From Taibaiella sp. (lineage in GTDB: Bacteria; Bacteroidota; Bacteroidia; Chitinophagales; Chitinophagaceae), in NCBI GenBank assembly GCA_019638495.1, contig JAHBTQ010000001.1:558001-622000 (forward strand): a DNA stretch of 64,000 nt. Reading direction: 5' to 3'. The position numbers and the translations under genes are program-made. Below are positions 18,689 through 27,448 of this stretch, in pieces. Position 1 is the stretch's first letter, and each line of letters opens with the position of its first letter. Below the pieces are notes generated by a model. The model was not told where the DNA came from. It did no database searches and was given only the letters and a program-made list of their open reading frames with translations.

Positions 18689-19170
18689 ATGAAAGGTCTG
18701 GTTTTAATTCTCGCGTTTCTACCCATAGCCATCTATGGTCAAACAACTAATAATATTCTACCGGCTCTGCTAAAATCTAAAGTAGCCCACCTACCCAAAC
18801 TGCAGATGCAAGAAAGATGGGCAGCGCGACCTGGTAATTTGGAATTTTCAGCAATTCCTTTGGTAAACTATGAAATACGCCCGGGCCGCAGCGCGCCGAT
18901 AGGATGTGCGGGGGCGCGCCGATAGGATGTGCGGGGGCGCGCCGACATTTCGCAGACACCATATCCAGAATTGAGGCGGCGGAACCTTTCGAATATTACC
19001 GGATTCCGAGAGATTGCCAATATTTAGTGGTGCGCAATCCGACCTCTTATAACAACATTGACGATTGGATCGCAGTAAACACTACCATCTATCAGTCTCA
19101 ACGTGGGGCACCGTTCCTATTTAGTGGAGGTAGACCCGGAGAGATACTCTATATTATAGATCGAGTGTAA
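18689..19170 (+). pseudogene. Small secreted TonB-plug-like protein, paralogue B, frame broken by a 23-bp tandem duplication
   Basis: From the ATG at 18689 the frame encodes a signal peptide (MKGLVLILAFLPIAIYGQ) and stops at a TAG after GCAGARR. The continuation, HFADTISRIEAAEPFEYY, lies in another frame and runs to GGRPGEILYIIDRV at 19170. The switch is caused by two tandem copies of a 23-bp unit; deleting exactly one copy restores a single 152-residue frame. The end (G-G-R-P-G-E-ILYIID) and start match paralogue A at 10316. The broken state could be a phase-off allele, a decayed gene or an assembly error. Confidence 0.75.
18892..18945. repeat. 23-bp tandem duplication
   Basis: Two perfect GC-rich 23-bp copies (18892-18914 and 18915-18937) plus an 8-nt partial third copy. 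The unit starts CGCGCCGATAGGATG and ends in a run of five G. As 23 is not a multiple of three, gain or loss of one copy changes the reading frame. Confidence 0.95.
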
Positions 19171-19192
19171 GTGGCGAGGTGATCAACTACCC

Positions 19193-19603
19193 TTACTCCA
19201 CCACAGCAATACACTTCAGCTCTATGGCTATCTGCGTGGGCAGTGAGTTGATACCCACCGTTGTGCGGCAGGGCTGATTATCCTTGAAGTACTCAGCGTA
19301 TATCTTGTTATAGGTATGAAAGTCGCGCTGCATGTCTACGAGGAATACGGTTACGTCTACCAGCTTGTCCCAGCTACTGCCGCTTTCTTCCAGTATCACA
19401 CGCACATTATCGAAAACACTGCGGCACTGAGCAGCGAAGTCAAACTCAAGATGGTTGCCATGCTTATCGGTCTTCAGGCCAGGTATTTCGTCTGTGCCTG
19501 CTTTGCGCGGCCCTACACCTGAGAGAAACAAAAGGTTACCTACTTTCTTTGCATGTGGGTAAAGGCCCACCGGCTTTGGTGCTTTATCTGTAGAGATAGA
19601 CAT
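19193..19603 (-). CDS. RidA family enamine/imine deaminase
   Basis: A 136-residue member of the YjgF/YER057c/UK114 (RidA) family, which hydrolyses reactive enamine/imine intermediates released by PLP enzymes. Typical elements are PHAKKVGNLLFLSGVGP, the aromatic/acidic DKLVDVTVFLVDM strand, and the substrate-binding arginine in PCRTTVGINSLP (equivalent to Arg105 in E. coli RidA), then AIELKCIAVVE at the C-terminus. Between the LSGVGP and FAAQ segments it has a longer loop (PGLKTDKHGNHLEFD) shared with the 2-aminomuconate-deaminase-like subgroup, so the exact substrate is open. The next gene on the same strand starts 33 nt further upstream. Confidence 0.9.
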   Translation of the reverse strand: MSISTDKAPKPVGLYPHAKKVGNLLFLSGVGPRKAGTDEIPGLKTDKHGNHLEFDFAAQCRSVFDNVRVILEESGSSWDKLVDVTVFLVDMQRDFHTYNKIYAEYFKDNQPCRTTVGINSLPTQIAIELKCIAVVE

Positions 19604-19635
19604 ATTCCTGTAGCGTTCGCTTTTTTGAAAAATTA

Positions 19636-20166
19636 CTATTGCTTTATGTAGCTGTTGAAGAACAGCATATCCTGTCCCCCACTGGCATAGGTCCGCGTCA
19701 TATGCACGGTTGCCATGCGGTCGGTAACTGTCCCATTTCCAGTGTACGTTACACCATTAGATGTGGTAGGCACCACGCTGAATGTAGACCCTGTGAGTGA
19801 CTGATCCTGAAAGTTGATCTGCACATTAGCCACGGTCTGGTTCATCTCATCTATCCACAGCATGTCCATTTCCCTGTAGAGCGTATCACCGTCATTGTAG
19901 CGAAAGTGCAAGGTGTGTGTGTTTACCGACGAGCTATCATTCGGTGGCTGCCCTTTGTAGAATCCCAGGTATGCATCCCTGTAAATGGTCTGGCAGTTTG
20001 CGCCCGCAGTACCCGGCAGGCAACGGCAGTTACCATTGTTGCAGATGCCATGGTTTATACACTGTATAGCTCCACACTGGTCTTTGACGCAAGAGCTGTA
20101 AAACACAGAGCCGCTTATACCCAGCGCGGTGACACCCGCAAGCATTATGTTCTTGATTAGCTTCAT
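19636..20166 (-). CDS. EGF-module lipoprotein, paralogue 2
   Basis: A 176-residue lipoprotein: signal ending VFYSSC (lipobox), then KDQCGAIQCINHGICNNGNCRCLPGTAGANC, one EGF-like module at about residues 28-58. The C-terminal 115 residues are beta-rich (YLGFYKGQPPNDSS onwards) and align in layout with paralogues at 24417 and 53120, including a conserved G-N-G-T-V/R-L-V turn near the end. A TATCTTTG -7 element sits 30 nt upstream. The family may display the beta domain on the cell surface; no function can be assigned from sequence. Confidence 0.85.
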   Translation of the reverse strand: MKLIKNIMLAGVTALGISGSVFYSSCVKDQCGAIQCINHGICNNGNCRCLPGTAGANCQTIYRDAYLGFYKGQPPNDSSSVNTHTLHFRYNDGDTLYREMDMLWIDEMNQTVANVQINFQDQSLTGSTFSVVPTTSNGVTYTGNGTVTDRMATVHMTRTYASGGQDMLFFNSYIKQ

Positions 20167-20195
20167 ATTCCGCTACACGCTGATGCGTGCAAGGT

Positions 20196-20203
20196 CAAAG
20201 ATA
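20196..20203 (-). promoter_or_regulatory. Bacteroidota -7 element for EGF lipoprotein paralogue 2
   Basis: Minus-strand TATCTTTG (consensus TAnnTTTG), 29 nt before the ATG at 20166. Confidence 0.45.
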
Positions 20204-20261
20204 CGTTTTTGAGGTTAAAAGTGGCCCGTGGCACGGTGTGACTGCGTGTTAAAATCACACG

Positions 20262-20290
20262 CAAAAAAAAGCCGGCATTAAGCCGGCTCT
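20262..20290 (-). terminator. Terminator downstream of etfA
   Basis: Minus-strand stem GAGCCGGC / GCCGGCTT around a short TTAAT loop, followed by eight T. It starts about 20 nt after the etfA stop and ends the etfBA operon. Confidence 0.85.
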
Positions 20291-20310
20291 GCTAAAATAT
20301 CTAATCTCGT

Positions 20311-21285
20311 TTAGTGCGAGGCTTTGAACTTTTTCACTGCTTCCGTAAGGCGCGGCAACACTTCAAAAACATCTCCCAGCACACCATAATCGGCAGCTTT
20401 GAAGAACGGCGCTTCCGGATCTTTATTGATCACCACAATGGTCTTGGAACCGTTTACACCCGCCAGGTGCTGTATGGCACCGGAGATACCCGCTGCTATA
20501 TACAGGTTAGGACGAATGGTGCCACCCGTCTGGCCTACGTGCTCGTGGTGAGGGCGCCAGTGAGCATCAGCCACAGGGCGTGAGCATGCTGTTGCCGCTC
20601 CCAGTGCGTTTGCCAGGTCTTCTATCAGGCCCCAGTTTTCAGGACCTTTCAGGCCACGGCCACCACTTACTACCAGTTCTGCCTCAGACAATGGCACACT
20701 GCCTGTTGCTTTTGCCACACTCTTCACCTGTACAGCAAAGTCAGCCGCGTCAAATGATACGGAAAGTGCTTCTACGCTTGCAGTTCCTTCACCCTTCTTC
20801 ACAGCAAAGGTGTTAGGCATCAGCGTTATCACCTTTACGTCAGAGTTGATCTTCACATTGGCAAACGCCTTACCGGAGAACACATTTTTCTTCACCACAA
20901 ATCCGTTGCTCATATCCGGGTAGGCCACTGCGCCACCTACCATTCCTGCTTTCAGGCGCGCAGCCACGCGTGGCGCCACAGCCTTGCCGGTAGTGTCATG
21001 AGAGCATACGATCACTTTCGCACCCTCCTGCTGTGCCGCAGCTACCAGCGCCTTAGTATATGCGCGTGAGTTCAGGTCATCAAGACGTGCATCAGCTATG
21101 TGCAGCACTTTGGTAGCGCCATAGGCACCCAACCCCGCCATTTCGCTGCTATCCGCATTGCCAAGTGCTACTGCTGTTACGGTAGTGCCTAGTGCATTAG
21201 CTATCTGAGCAGCATATTGCACCGCTTCCAGCGATTTCTTCTTGAACGCGCCCTGCGCATGTTCTGTTAATACGATTACTGACAT
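20311..21285 (-). CDS. etfA: Electron transfer flavoprotein subunit alpha
   Basis: ETF alpha, 324 residues, holds the FAD that accepts electrons from acyl-CoA dehydrogenases and passes them to ETF-quinone oxidoreductase. The C-terminal FAD domain is intact: [36 protein letters not shown], then [46 protein letters not shown]. The N-terminal domain has the weaker A/B-like fold. It is the second gene of the etfB-etfA operon (88 nt gap), ended by a strong terminator. The beta-oxidation enzyme at 34901 may feed the same pathway, although no acyl-CoA dehydrogenase is in the window. Confidence 0.97.
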   Translation of the reverse strand: MSVIVLTEHAQGAFKKKSLEAVQYAAQIANALGTTVTAVALGNADSSEMAGLGAYGATKVLHIADARLDDLNSRAYTKALVAAAQQEGAKVIVCSHDTTGKAVAPRVAARLKAGMVGGAVAYPDMSNGFVVKKNVFSGKAFANVKINSDVKVITLMPNTFAVKKGEGTASVEALSVSFDAADFAVQVKSVAKATGSVPLSEAELVVSGGRGLKGPENWGLIEDLANALGAATACSRPVADAHWRPHHEHVGQTGGTIRPNLYIAAGISGAIQHLAGVNGSKTIVVINKDPEAPFFKAADYGVLGDVFEVLPRLTEAVKKFKASH

Positions 21286-21373
21286 TGTATAGAAAGTAAA
21301 AAACTTAAAAATGAGAACTTAATATCTCCGGCAAACCAACATTGTCAAATTGCCGAATTGACTAATTGCCGAA

Positions 21374-22117
21374 TTAAATAACCTTCGCCTCGTTGTGCAG
21401 CAAGCTCACCAGCTCGTCCATGTTGTCGGCAGCTATCATCTTCACACCAGTCTTTGCAGGCGGCATTTCATAAGATACCACTGACGCCAGGGTATCTATT
21501 GCAGCAGGTGCAACGACTTTTAGTGGCTTGGTACGCGCTGCCATAATGCCGCGCATGTTTGGTATGCGGGCTTCTGCCACTCCCTTCTGGCAAGATATTA
21601 CCAGTGGCGTGTCGCATGCATCTGTTTCCTCGCCACCATCTATTTCGCGCTGCACAGATACGGTAGAGCCGGCAACGTCTATTTTGCTGGCGAAACCTAT
21701 ATAGTTCATGTCCAGTAACTCTGCCAGCATGCCACCTACGGTGCCGTTATTATAGTCTATCGACTCCTTACCGCACAGCACCAGGTTGTAACCTTCGCTT
21801 TTAGCATATTCTGCTATTTGTGCAGCTATCACATAAGGGTCGTTGCTATCAGTATCTATGCGAATAGCTTCATCACCACCCAGTGCAAGGGCTTTGCGTA
21901 TTACCGGCTCAGCGTCGGCTTTACCAACGGTTACCAGGTTCACCGCAGTAGCGACACCGGCTTCTTTCAACTCCAGTGCACGCACCAGTGAATACCACTC
22001 ATCATAAGGATTGATGATGTAGGTAACCCCCTGCGTGTTAAAATTGGTATTGTTGTCGGTAAAAGCGATCTTGGTTGTAGTGTCCGGTACAGGACAAATG
22101 CACACTAATATCTTCAT
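21374..22117 (-). CDS. etfB: Electron transfer flavoprotein subunit beta
   Basis: ETF beta, 247 residues from the ATG at 22117 (MKILVCICPVPDTTTKIAF), the usual family start; the longer open frame to 22168 adds 17 unrelated residues. Signature features: NPYDEWYSLVRALELKE, ALALGGDEAIRIDTD, LVLCGKESIDYNNGTVGGMLAELL (AMP-binding region) and DTPLVISCQKGVAEARIPNMRGIMAA (the recognition-loop region). It forms a heterodimer with EtfA. A TACCTTTG element 62 nt upstream is the likely promoter of the operon. Confidence 0.97.
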   Translation of the reverse strand: MKILVCICPVPDTTTKIAFTDNNTNFNTQGVTYIINPYDEWYSLVRALELKEAGVATAVNLVTVGKADAEPVIRKALALGGDEAIRIDTDSNDPYVIAAQIAEYAKSEGYNLVLCGKESIDYNNGTVGGMLAELLDMNYIGFASKIDVAGSTVSVQREIDGGEETDACDTPLVISCQKGVAEARIPNMRGIMAARTKPLKVVAPAAIDTLASVVSYEMPPAKTGVKMIAADNMDELVSLLHNEAKVI

Positions 22118-22178
22118 GTTAATATAATTCTGTGATTTGCGCCCTGAAAGTGGGCTGCCCCCCTTCAAAACGGGAGGG

Positions 22179-22186
22179 CAAAGGTA
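22179..22186 (-). promoter_or_regulatory. Bacteroidota -7 element for etfBA
   Basis: Minus-strand TACCTTTG, a full match to TAnnTTTG, 61 nt before the etfB ATG. Confidence 0.5.
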
Positions 22187-22270
22187 GCGAAAAAGTACTT
22201 TTCAGAGCACCAAAGAACACATTATGCCATTAGACTATGAATGCGTATATTTATACCTCGTACACCCACA

Positions 22271-22945
22271 ATGATACATGCTATCGCTATAGATGACGAG
22301 CCTCTAGCACTTGAGGTCTTGCAGCATCATGCCGCAAAATTAGACTTCATAAAATTGGAACATACGTTCACGGATTGCGCGGAGGGCATCGCATACATAT
22401 TGGAACACAAGCCAGATGCTTTGTTCCTGGACATCAACATGCCCGATCATAGCGGCCTTGATGTTGCCCCTGCACTACCCACACGCATGCAAGTAGTATT
22501 TACCACTGCGTATGCTGAGCATGCTGCGGCAGGTTTTGAGCTTGACGCCACAGATTATCTGCTCAAGCCCATTCCTTTTGCCCGTTTTGAGCAGGCCTGT
22601 TATAAGATCGTTCATCGCCGTGCCACTTATGGCGCCAGATATGTACTTGTAAAAGAAAAAGGCACCTGGAATAAGGTTATGCTATGTGACGTCCTGTTCA
22701 TCGAAGCACAGGGCAATTACCTGCAATTTGTTACTCATGCCAGAAAACACCTGGTCCGCCGCACACTGCAGGAAATTGTCACGGAACTACCGTCCTGGTT
22801 TTGCCGCACCCATAAGAGTTTTATCGTGAATATGGATATGGTTACCTCCGTTTCGGCTGACCATGTTATTTCCGGGGGCTGTTCCGTTCCCGTGGGTCCG
22901 GGCTACAAGCCGGATGTGTTTCAGCGCGCCGGAATCGCCTACTGA
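22271..22945 (+). CDS. LytTR-type response regulator (orphan)
   Basis: Two-domain response regulator of the AlgR/LytR type, 224 residues from the ATG at 22271 ([14 protein letters not shown]); the open frame begins 10 codons earlier. The receiver domain has the acidic pair IDDE, phospho-acceptor Asp54 in [12 protein letters not shown], the Thr in VVFTTAY and the Lys in YLLKPI. The LytTR DNA-binding domain (about residues 130-224) has [16 protein letters not shown] and [15 protein letters not shown], both diagnostic. The usual partner, a 7TM/His-kinase of the LytS/YehU type, is not adjacent: etfB lies upstream and thyA downstream. Its targets are unknown. Confidence 0.93.
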   Translation: MIHAIAIDDEPLALEVLQHHAAKLDFIKLEHTFTDCAEGIAYILEHKPDALFLDINMPDHSGLDVAPALPTRMQVVFTTAYAEHAAAGFELDATDYLLKPIPFARFEQACYKIVHRRATYGARYVLVKEKGTWNKVMLCDVLFIEAQGNYLQFVTHARKHLVRRTLQEIVTELPSWFCRTHKSFIVNMDMVTSVSADHVISGGCSVPVGPGYKPDVFQRAGIAY

Positions 22946-22977
22946 GTGCTTCTTTACTCATCCTCGCGCAATATTTC

Positions 22978-22985
22978 TACCTTTG
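22978..22985 (+). promoter_or_regulatory. Bacteroidota -7 element abutting the thyA start codon
   Basis: TACCTTTG ends 4 nt before the thyA ATG. If used, transcription would begin at or next to the start codon, giving a leaderless or nearly leaderless mRNA. Confidence 0.5.
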
Positions 22986-22989
22986 CTAC

Positions 22990-23784
22990 ATGCAGGCTTA
23001 CCTGGACTTATTGCAGCACATTCTTGATACGGGTGTAACAAAGAGCGACCGCACCGGAACCGGTACTATCAGTTGCTTTGGATACCAGATGCGGTTCAAC
23101 CTGGGAGATGGATTCCCAATGGTGACAACGAAGAAATTGCACCTGCGATCGATAATCCACGAGCTTCTTTGGTTCCTGAAAGGAGACACCAATATCGCCT
23201 ACCTGAAGGAAAATGGAGTGAGCATCTGGGATGAGTGGGCAGATGAAAACGGCAACCTGGGCCCTGTATATGGTCACCAATGGCGCAGCTGGACGGGAGC
23301 CGACGGCCAGACACATGATCAGATAAAAGATGTACTGAACCAGATACGGACCAACCCTGACAGCCGGCGCATGATCGTAAATGCGTGGAACGTAGCCGAC
23401 CTGCCAAAGATGAAGCTGAGCCCCTGCCATGCACTATTCCAGTTTTATGTGGCCAACGGCAAGCTCTCCTGTCAACTATACCAGCGCAGTGCAGACGTTT
23501 TCCTGGGTGTTCCGTTCAATATTGCGTCTTATGCCCTGCTTACAATGATGATGGCGCAGGTATGTGGCCTGCAGCCGGGCGACTTTGTACATACGTTTGG
23601 CGATGTGCACCTTTACCTTAATCATGTGGAGCAGGCAAAACTGCAGCTTACCCGCACCCCCTACGCACTGCCGGAGATGAAACTGAACCCTGACGTGAAG
23701 GACCTTTTTGATTTCAGGTATGAAGACTTTACACTGGAAAACTATCAGAGCCACCCGGCAATAAAAGCTCCGGTGGCTGTGTAA
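22990..23784 (+). CDS. thyA: Thymidylate synthase
   Basis: ThyA makes dTMP from dUMP with 5,10-methylene-tetrahydrofolate. At 264 residues it has the same length as the E. coli enzyme. The catalytic Cys is residue 146 in [10 protein letters not shown]; the dUMP-binding segment [23 protein letters not shown] and the folate-site [12 protein letters not shown] are intact, as is the C-terminal IKAPVAV. It is a single-gene unit by position: LytTR regulator upstream, lipoprotein downstream. A dfrA (dihydrofolate reductase) gene, often adjacent in other bacteria, is absent here. Confidence 0.99.
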   Translation: MQAYLDLLQHILDTGVTKSDRTGTGTISCFGYQMRFNLGDGFPMVTTKKLHLRSIIHELLWFLKGDTNIAYLKENGVSIWDEWADENGNLGPVYGHQWRSWTGADGQTHDQIKDVLNQIRTNPDSRRMIVNAWNVADLPKMKLSPCHALFQFYVANGKLSCQLYQRSADVFLGVPFNIASYALLTMMMAQVCGLQPGDFVHTFGDVHLYLNHVEQAKLQLTRTPYALPEMKLNPDVKDLFDFRYEDFTLENYQSHPAIKAPVAV

Positions 23785-23874
23785 GTGTGAAAGTTACATG
23801 TTCAGAAAACTAAGGTTATTTTTTCTTCTAAAATAATAGCGATAATTTCGCATCAAACTTCTAAATTTCCGACA

Positions 23875-24276
23875 ATGAAAAAACAATTCCTTCTGTTGGC
23901 CGGAGCAGCACTGATTCTTGCATCGTGCGGCGGCGAAAACAAAACTGAAGACCAGGGACAGTCGCAGGCACAGATAGATTCTGCTGTAAATGCACAAGTT
24001 GCTGAGCGCGAAGCAGAAATGGCTCGTAAGAACGATTCTATGCTGAAAGCAATGGAAGCTGAGAAAGCTGCTGCGGAAGCTGCTGCAGCCGCTGCCAGCA
24101 CTAAGACTACCAAAACTAAGACCAAAACTAAAACGGTAAAAGAGGAGCCAGCTCCACCGCCACCACCACCACCACCGCCACCAACAGTGGGCAGCGGCAA
24201 ACCAAAAATGACCAACACCGGCGAGCAAAAGCCTGCTGATGGTACTATTGGTAACGGCAAGCCAAAAATGAAATAA
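23875..24276 (+). CDS. Small low-complexity lipoprotein (Ala/Lys/Pro-rich)
   Basis: A 133-residue lipoprotein: signal with lipobox LILASC followed by GGENKTEDQ. The mature chain has a charged helical stretch (QVAEREAEMARKNDSMLKAMEAEKAAAEAA), a TKTTKTKTKTKT run, ten consecutive prolines and a duplicated G-S/N-GKPKM motif at residues about 104-109 and at the C-terminus. The proline run and coiled segment suggest a spacer that crosses the periplasm or contacts peptidoglycan, in the manner of other Ala/Lys-rich lipoproteins. No family assignment. A strong bidirectional terminator follows. Confidence 0.8.
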   Translation: MKKQFLLLAGAALILASCGGENKTEDQGQSQAQIDSAVNAQVAEREAEMARKNDSMLKAMEAEKAAAEAAAAAASTKTTKTKTKTKTVKEEPAPPPPPPPPPPTVGSGKPKMTNTGEQKPADGTIGNGKPKMK

Positions 24277-24297
24277 TTTAGTGTGTTGCACGATAGC

Positions 24298-24327
24298 AAA
24301 AGAGCTGCCCATGGGCAGCTCTTTTCA
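24298..24327 (+). terminator. Terminator after the low-complexity lipoprotein gene
   Basis: A perfect palindrome, AAGAGCTGCCC with its complement around ATG, ending in a T run, 22 nt after the stop codon at 24276. Confidence 0.85.
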
Positions 24328-24364
24328 TTTGGCATATGTTACGGCACAGAATGTGGCTTAAACT

Positions 24365-24396
24365 AAAAATGCGCCGCTAAGCGGCGCATTTTTTTC
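24365..24396. terminator. Bidirectional terminator between convergent lipoprotein genes
   Basis: Stem AATGCGCCGC / GCGGCGCATT with a TAA loop, A-run on the left and T-run on the right. It serves the EGF lipoprotein gene at 24417 (minus) and could back up the preceding terminator for the plus-strand gene. Confidence 0.85.
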
Positions 24397-24416
24397 TTAT
24401 TATCCCTTTTTAGGAA

Positions 24417-24911
24417 TTATTTAGTTCCGGTAAACACGCATGAGTTAACCGAAGGAGTAACCGATGGATTTGTGATCGTGTAACGAACAGTGAGCGTGTT
24501 AGTAACCAGGCGACCTGTACCTGTGAAGGTAGCACCACCCTGAGTACCGCTGAATGAGAAAGAATCTGTAGCGGCCATGCTGCATGTAGCAGTGATAGCG
24601 TCATTGTACAGGTTTGTCATAGTCAGCTTCAGCGCGTCAGAGTTTGCAGACATTGTGATGCTGTAGTTGTCTGTACCTACAGTACATATTTCAGAACCTG
24701 TATAAACGCCTACGAACTTATCCCTTGATTTTGTTTCGCAGTTTGTACCTTCATAACCCGTAGTACAAGTACAAGTACCACCATTGCAGGTACCACCATT
24801 CTGGCACACTACATCTTTACATTCGTCCTTAGTACAAGATGTGTACAGAACTGTTCCGAATGCGCCTACTGTCAACAGTGCGCTCAAAGCGATGTGTTTA
24901 ACTGATTTCAT
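24417..24911 (-). CDS. EGF-module lipoprotein, paralogue 3
   Basis: A 164-residue lipoprotein from the ATG at 24911 (MKSVKHIALSALLTVGAFG), preferred over 24992 because it starts directly with a signal peptide and follows a TACATTTG element. Lipobox VLYTSC, then KDECKDVVCQNGGTCNGGTCTC and TGYEGTNC make one EGF-like module. The C-terminal beta domain (RDKFVGVYTGSEICTVGTDNYSITM) closely matches paralogue 4 at 53120 and ends in a cysteine-containing NSCVFTGTK. The domain resembles small calycin-like or lipocalin-like sheets in pattern, but I cannot assign a fold. Its best relative in this window is the frameshifted copy. Confidence 0.85.
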   Translation of the reverse strand: MKSVKHIALSALLTVGAFGTVLYTSCTKDECKDVVCQNGGTCNGGTCTCTTGYEGTNCETKSRDKFVGVYTGSEICTVGTDNYSITMSANSDALKLTMTNLYNDAITATCSMAATDSFSFSGTQGGATFTGTGRLVTNTLTVRYTITNPSVTPSVNSCVFTGTK

Positions 24912-24946
24912 ATCCGATTTTTTAAAGTAGATGAATTTATTTGCAG

Positions 24947-24954
24947 CAAATGTA
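24947..24954 (-). promoter_or_regulatory. Bacteroidota -7 element for EGF lipoprotein paralogue 3
   Basis: Minus-strand TACATTTG, 35 nt before the ATG at 24911. Confidence 0.5.
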
Positions 24955-25032
24955 CAGCATTTTCTGAAGATAGCGTTACACCATTCACACAATTAAGGGG
25001 TTAAATGATTTATACTTCGCTATATCCGCCCC

Positions 25033-25638
25033 TTACTGCTTCCATTTAATACCACACCCCACAGATTTGGTGGCCTTTGTAGCCACCTCATCGCCTCTCA
25101 GCAAGGCATCCACAGCGGTTGCCACAAACCTATTCTTCACTTTGTCCGGCTCTGATCCATTATCATCTATCGCCCCTGAGTACTTCAGCACCCATTTACC
25201 GCTTTCCTTTAGCACCACAAAGGCGTGGGGCGTTTTTACTGCACCAAATGCCCTCGCCACATCCTGGCTCTCGTCATACAGGTAGGGAAAATTATAATGT
25301 TTTTCTTTGGCACGCTGCTTCATCTCTTCAAAACCATCCTCCGGCACAGCTTCTGCATCGTTTGAACTTACAGCCAGCAAGGGGAAACCTTGCGGCGCAT
25401 AGGTCTTGTTCAGCTGATTCATGCGCTCCTGGTATAATTTTGCGAAAGGGCAGTGATTGCAGGTGAATACCAGGATATACCCTTTGGCATTCTTGTAGCC
25501 GCCGGGACCCACCATTTTGCCGTCTACATTCTTCAGCGAAAAGTTTATCACGGTGTCCCCGGGCTTGTACCCTACCGGCTTATCAAAACTTATCAGCAGA
25601 CAGGCTGCAGCTATCAATCCTAAAAGTGCTTTTTTCAT
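25033..25638 (-). CDS. Secreted thioredoxin-fold redoxin
   Basis: A 201-residue protein with an N-terminal signal sequence (MKKALLGLIAAACLLIS) and a thioredoxin-like AhpC/TSA-type domain. The active site is CNHC in ILVFTCNHCPFAKLYQERM, with the peroxiredoxin-type opening GDTVINFSLKNVDGKM and the cis-Pro region AFGAVKTPHAFVV. This fits the periplasmic thioredoxin-family proteins found widely in Bacteroidota; the CxxC suggests disulfide reduction rather than peroxidase activity. It is 21 nt downstream of the multicopper oxidase gene on the same strand, so probably part of the same transcript and possibly involved in copper-site maturation (inference). Confidence 0.85.
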   Translation of the reverse strand: MKKALLGLIAAACLLISFDKPVGYKPGDTVINFSLKNVDGKMVGPGGYKNAKGYILVFTCNHCPFAKLYQERMNQLNKTYAPQGFPLLAVSSNDAEAVPEDGFEEMKQRAKEKHYNFPYLYDESQDVARAFGAVKTPHAFVVLKESGKWVLKYSGAIDDNGSEPDKVKNRFVATAVDALLRGDEVATKATKSVGCGIKWKQ

Positions 25639-25659
25639 GCTTAGTAGTTTGTTTTTCCT

Positions 25660-27342
25660 TTACTCCATCAGGTAAGACTTCACATATGTTTTTCCTTCGC
25701 CGTCCGTGAGGCGCAGAAAGTATAGGCCATTTGCCAATGACGACACATCAAGCTCGCCACGGCTGCCATTCAGTGAAAAGTTGGCTACTACCTGCCCGCG
25801 CACATTGATCACCGTTGCATTTTGTACCACAATACCGCCTTCCATTTCGTAATGCAGTATTCCCTTTACCGGGTTCGGATACAGTTTCATCTTGCTGTTC
25901 TGTGCCACATTCATGATACCCGCCGGGCTATTACCTACTACAAACTGGCCCATCATACCTATGTCTTCGTGTGTAGCTATGTGGCAGTGAAACATATAGG
26001 GTTTCAGCGAGTCTGAGTAATCACTGAACCTAGCAATGAAGCGGACCGTTGTGTTGCGTGGCACAAAGACTACATCCTTCCATCCGTCCTGGTAAGCGGG
26101 CGGTGCGGCACCGTTGATATCCAGTATGTGAAACTCAACATCGTGTATATGGAACGGATGCCCGAAACCTGATGTGCTCTTTACCTCCCATATCTCGGTG
26201 TTATCCAGTGGCACATGATAGTCAATGTCGTCCATTGCAAAGAACTTGTGATTGATGAGGAAGGTGGGGCCGCCCGGACCTATTGCGCTATCTGATATCG
26301 TAACCGTGCGTGTTGCCACGGCAGAAGATTCCGGGTAAAAGGTATTTGTTCTAAGCGTAGCAGGTATCGTTGTAATTGGACTCGCAGTTGGCGCGCCAAT
26401 GTTCAGGTGCAAAATGTTGAAGTCGGCATGACCAAGCGCATTAGCAAGTGGCGCGCCGGTGGGGAAGTTCTCGCCGCCCGGTATTTGTCCGTTCAGTTCT
26501 GAGTTAAATGCCTTGAGATCTACGGAAGTTCCGTTTTGGCCGGTGCAGTTTACCAGTATCTCCACGCGTTCGCCGGCGGAAACCATAAATCGTGTCACGG
26601 CAACAGGTGCGTTCAGCAGGCCACCGTCTGTTGTGATCACGTAGAATGTTCTGTTATCGCTGAAACCTATGTTGTAAGAACGTTCTATAGCGGCGTCCAG
26701 CAGGCGCAGGCGCACTACCTGGGCCGGGATAGTGTGTTCTGCACGCACTACACCATTGGTCATCATGGAGTCACCATAGGAAGCGGCAACAAACTGATTC
26801 AGCGCATCGAACTTCCTATCGGTCAGCGCCAGCGGAATGTCGTCTACGCCATAGGTCCGAGGCAGGGCGAGTGCACTCTCCACAGCGTCGCGCACTATTA
26901 TCATACCACCTATGCCCATCTCCAGTTGTTCCTGTGCCATCATGTGCAGGTGCGGATGATACCAGTATAGCGCAGCATTGTTATCAATTTTCCAGTAGGG
27001 GCTCCACGTGGTGTAGGGTGCTATAGGCTGGTGAGGGCCACCATCCATTAATGCCGGGAGGTGCATGCCGTGCCAGTGAATGGTGGTGGTGTCCATGAGT
27101 TGATTGTTCACATTCATGTGTACCACATCACCTTTGTTCCAAATGAGTGTAGGCCCCCAGAAGCTCCCATTTATGCCACCCGTTATGGTTTGGTTGCCCG
27201 TGAGTATCTGGGTAAATGTATCCCGGATAGTGAGATTGAACGTGGTACCACTAAGTGTATCAGGTATCCAAAGTGGATTATACTGGGCTTTGACGTTTGC
27301 AACTGCAAGGAAAAGCAGCACAGCAAGGGTGAGTTTGCGCAT
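25660..27342 (-). CDS. Multicopper oxidase with T9SS sorting domain
   Basis: A 560-residue secreted multicopper oxidase (laccase/CotA/bilirubin-oxidase type). Copper ligands are visible: HWHGMHLP (T2/T3), ALYWYHPHLHMM (T3), HPFHIHDVEFHIL (T1/T2/T3) and MFHCHIATHEDIGMMGQF with the HCH tripeptide and an axial Met. A signal peptide precedes these, and the C-terminal 75 residues (KLYPNPVKGILHYEM to TYVKSYLME) form a type A T9SS domain, so the enzyme is exported across the outer membrane and surface-attached or released. Likely roles are metal oxidation (Cu+, Fe2+, Mn2+) or phenol oxidation; sequence does not distinguish them. First gene of a pair with the redoxin. Confidence 0.93.
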   Translation of the reverse strand: MRKLTLAVLLFLAVANVKAQYNPLWIPDTLSGTTFNLTIRDTFTQILTGNQTITGGINGSFWGPTLIWNKGDVVHMNVNNQLMDTTTIHWHGMHLPALMDGGPHQPIAPYTTWSPYWKIDNNAALYWYHPHLHMMAQEQLEMGIGGMIIVRDAVESALALPRTYGVDDIPLALTDRKFDALNQFVAASYGDSMMTNGVVRAEHTIPAQVVRLRLLDAAIERSYNIGFSDNRTFYVITTDGGLLNAPVAVTRFMVSAGERVEILVNCTGQNGTSVDLKAFNSELNGQIPGGENFPTGAPLANALGHADFNILHLNIGAPTASPITTIPATLRTNTFYPESSAVATRTVTISDSAIGPGGPTFLINHKFFAMDDIDYHVPLDNTEIWEVKSTSGFGHPFHIHDVEFHILDINGAAPPAYQDGWKDVVFVPRNTTVRFIARFSDYSDSLKPYMFHCHIATHEDIGMMGQFVVGNSPAGIMNVAQNSKMKLYPNPVKGILHYEMEGGIVVQNATVINVRGQVVANFSLNGSRGELDVSSLANGLYFLRLTDGEGKTYVKSYLME

Positions 27343-27448
27343 GCGAAGAAGTTTGTCGTTCTAGTAAGACGACTTCTCACCTCCGGTTCCTTCGTTGAGG
27401 TTGAAATTTAATCGACACGACACCGTTCAGCGTCACACAGAGCCTACT

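Noticed and set aside
27347..27377. Imperfect inverted repeat upstream of the multicopper oxidase gene as a copper operator
   Set aside because: The arms match only partly, the spacing is irregular and no known operator is resembled.
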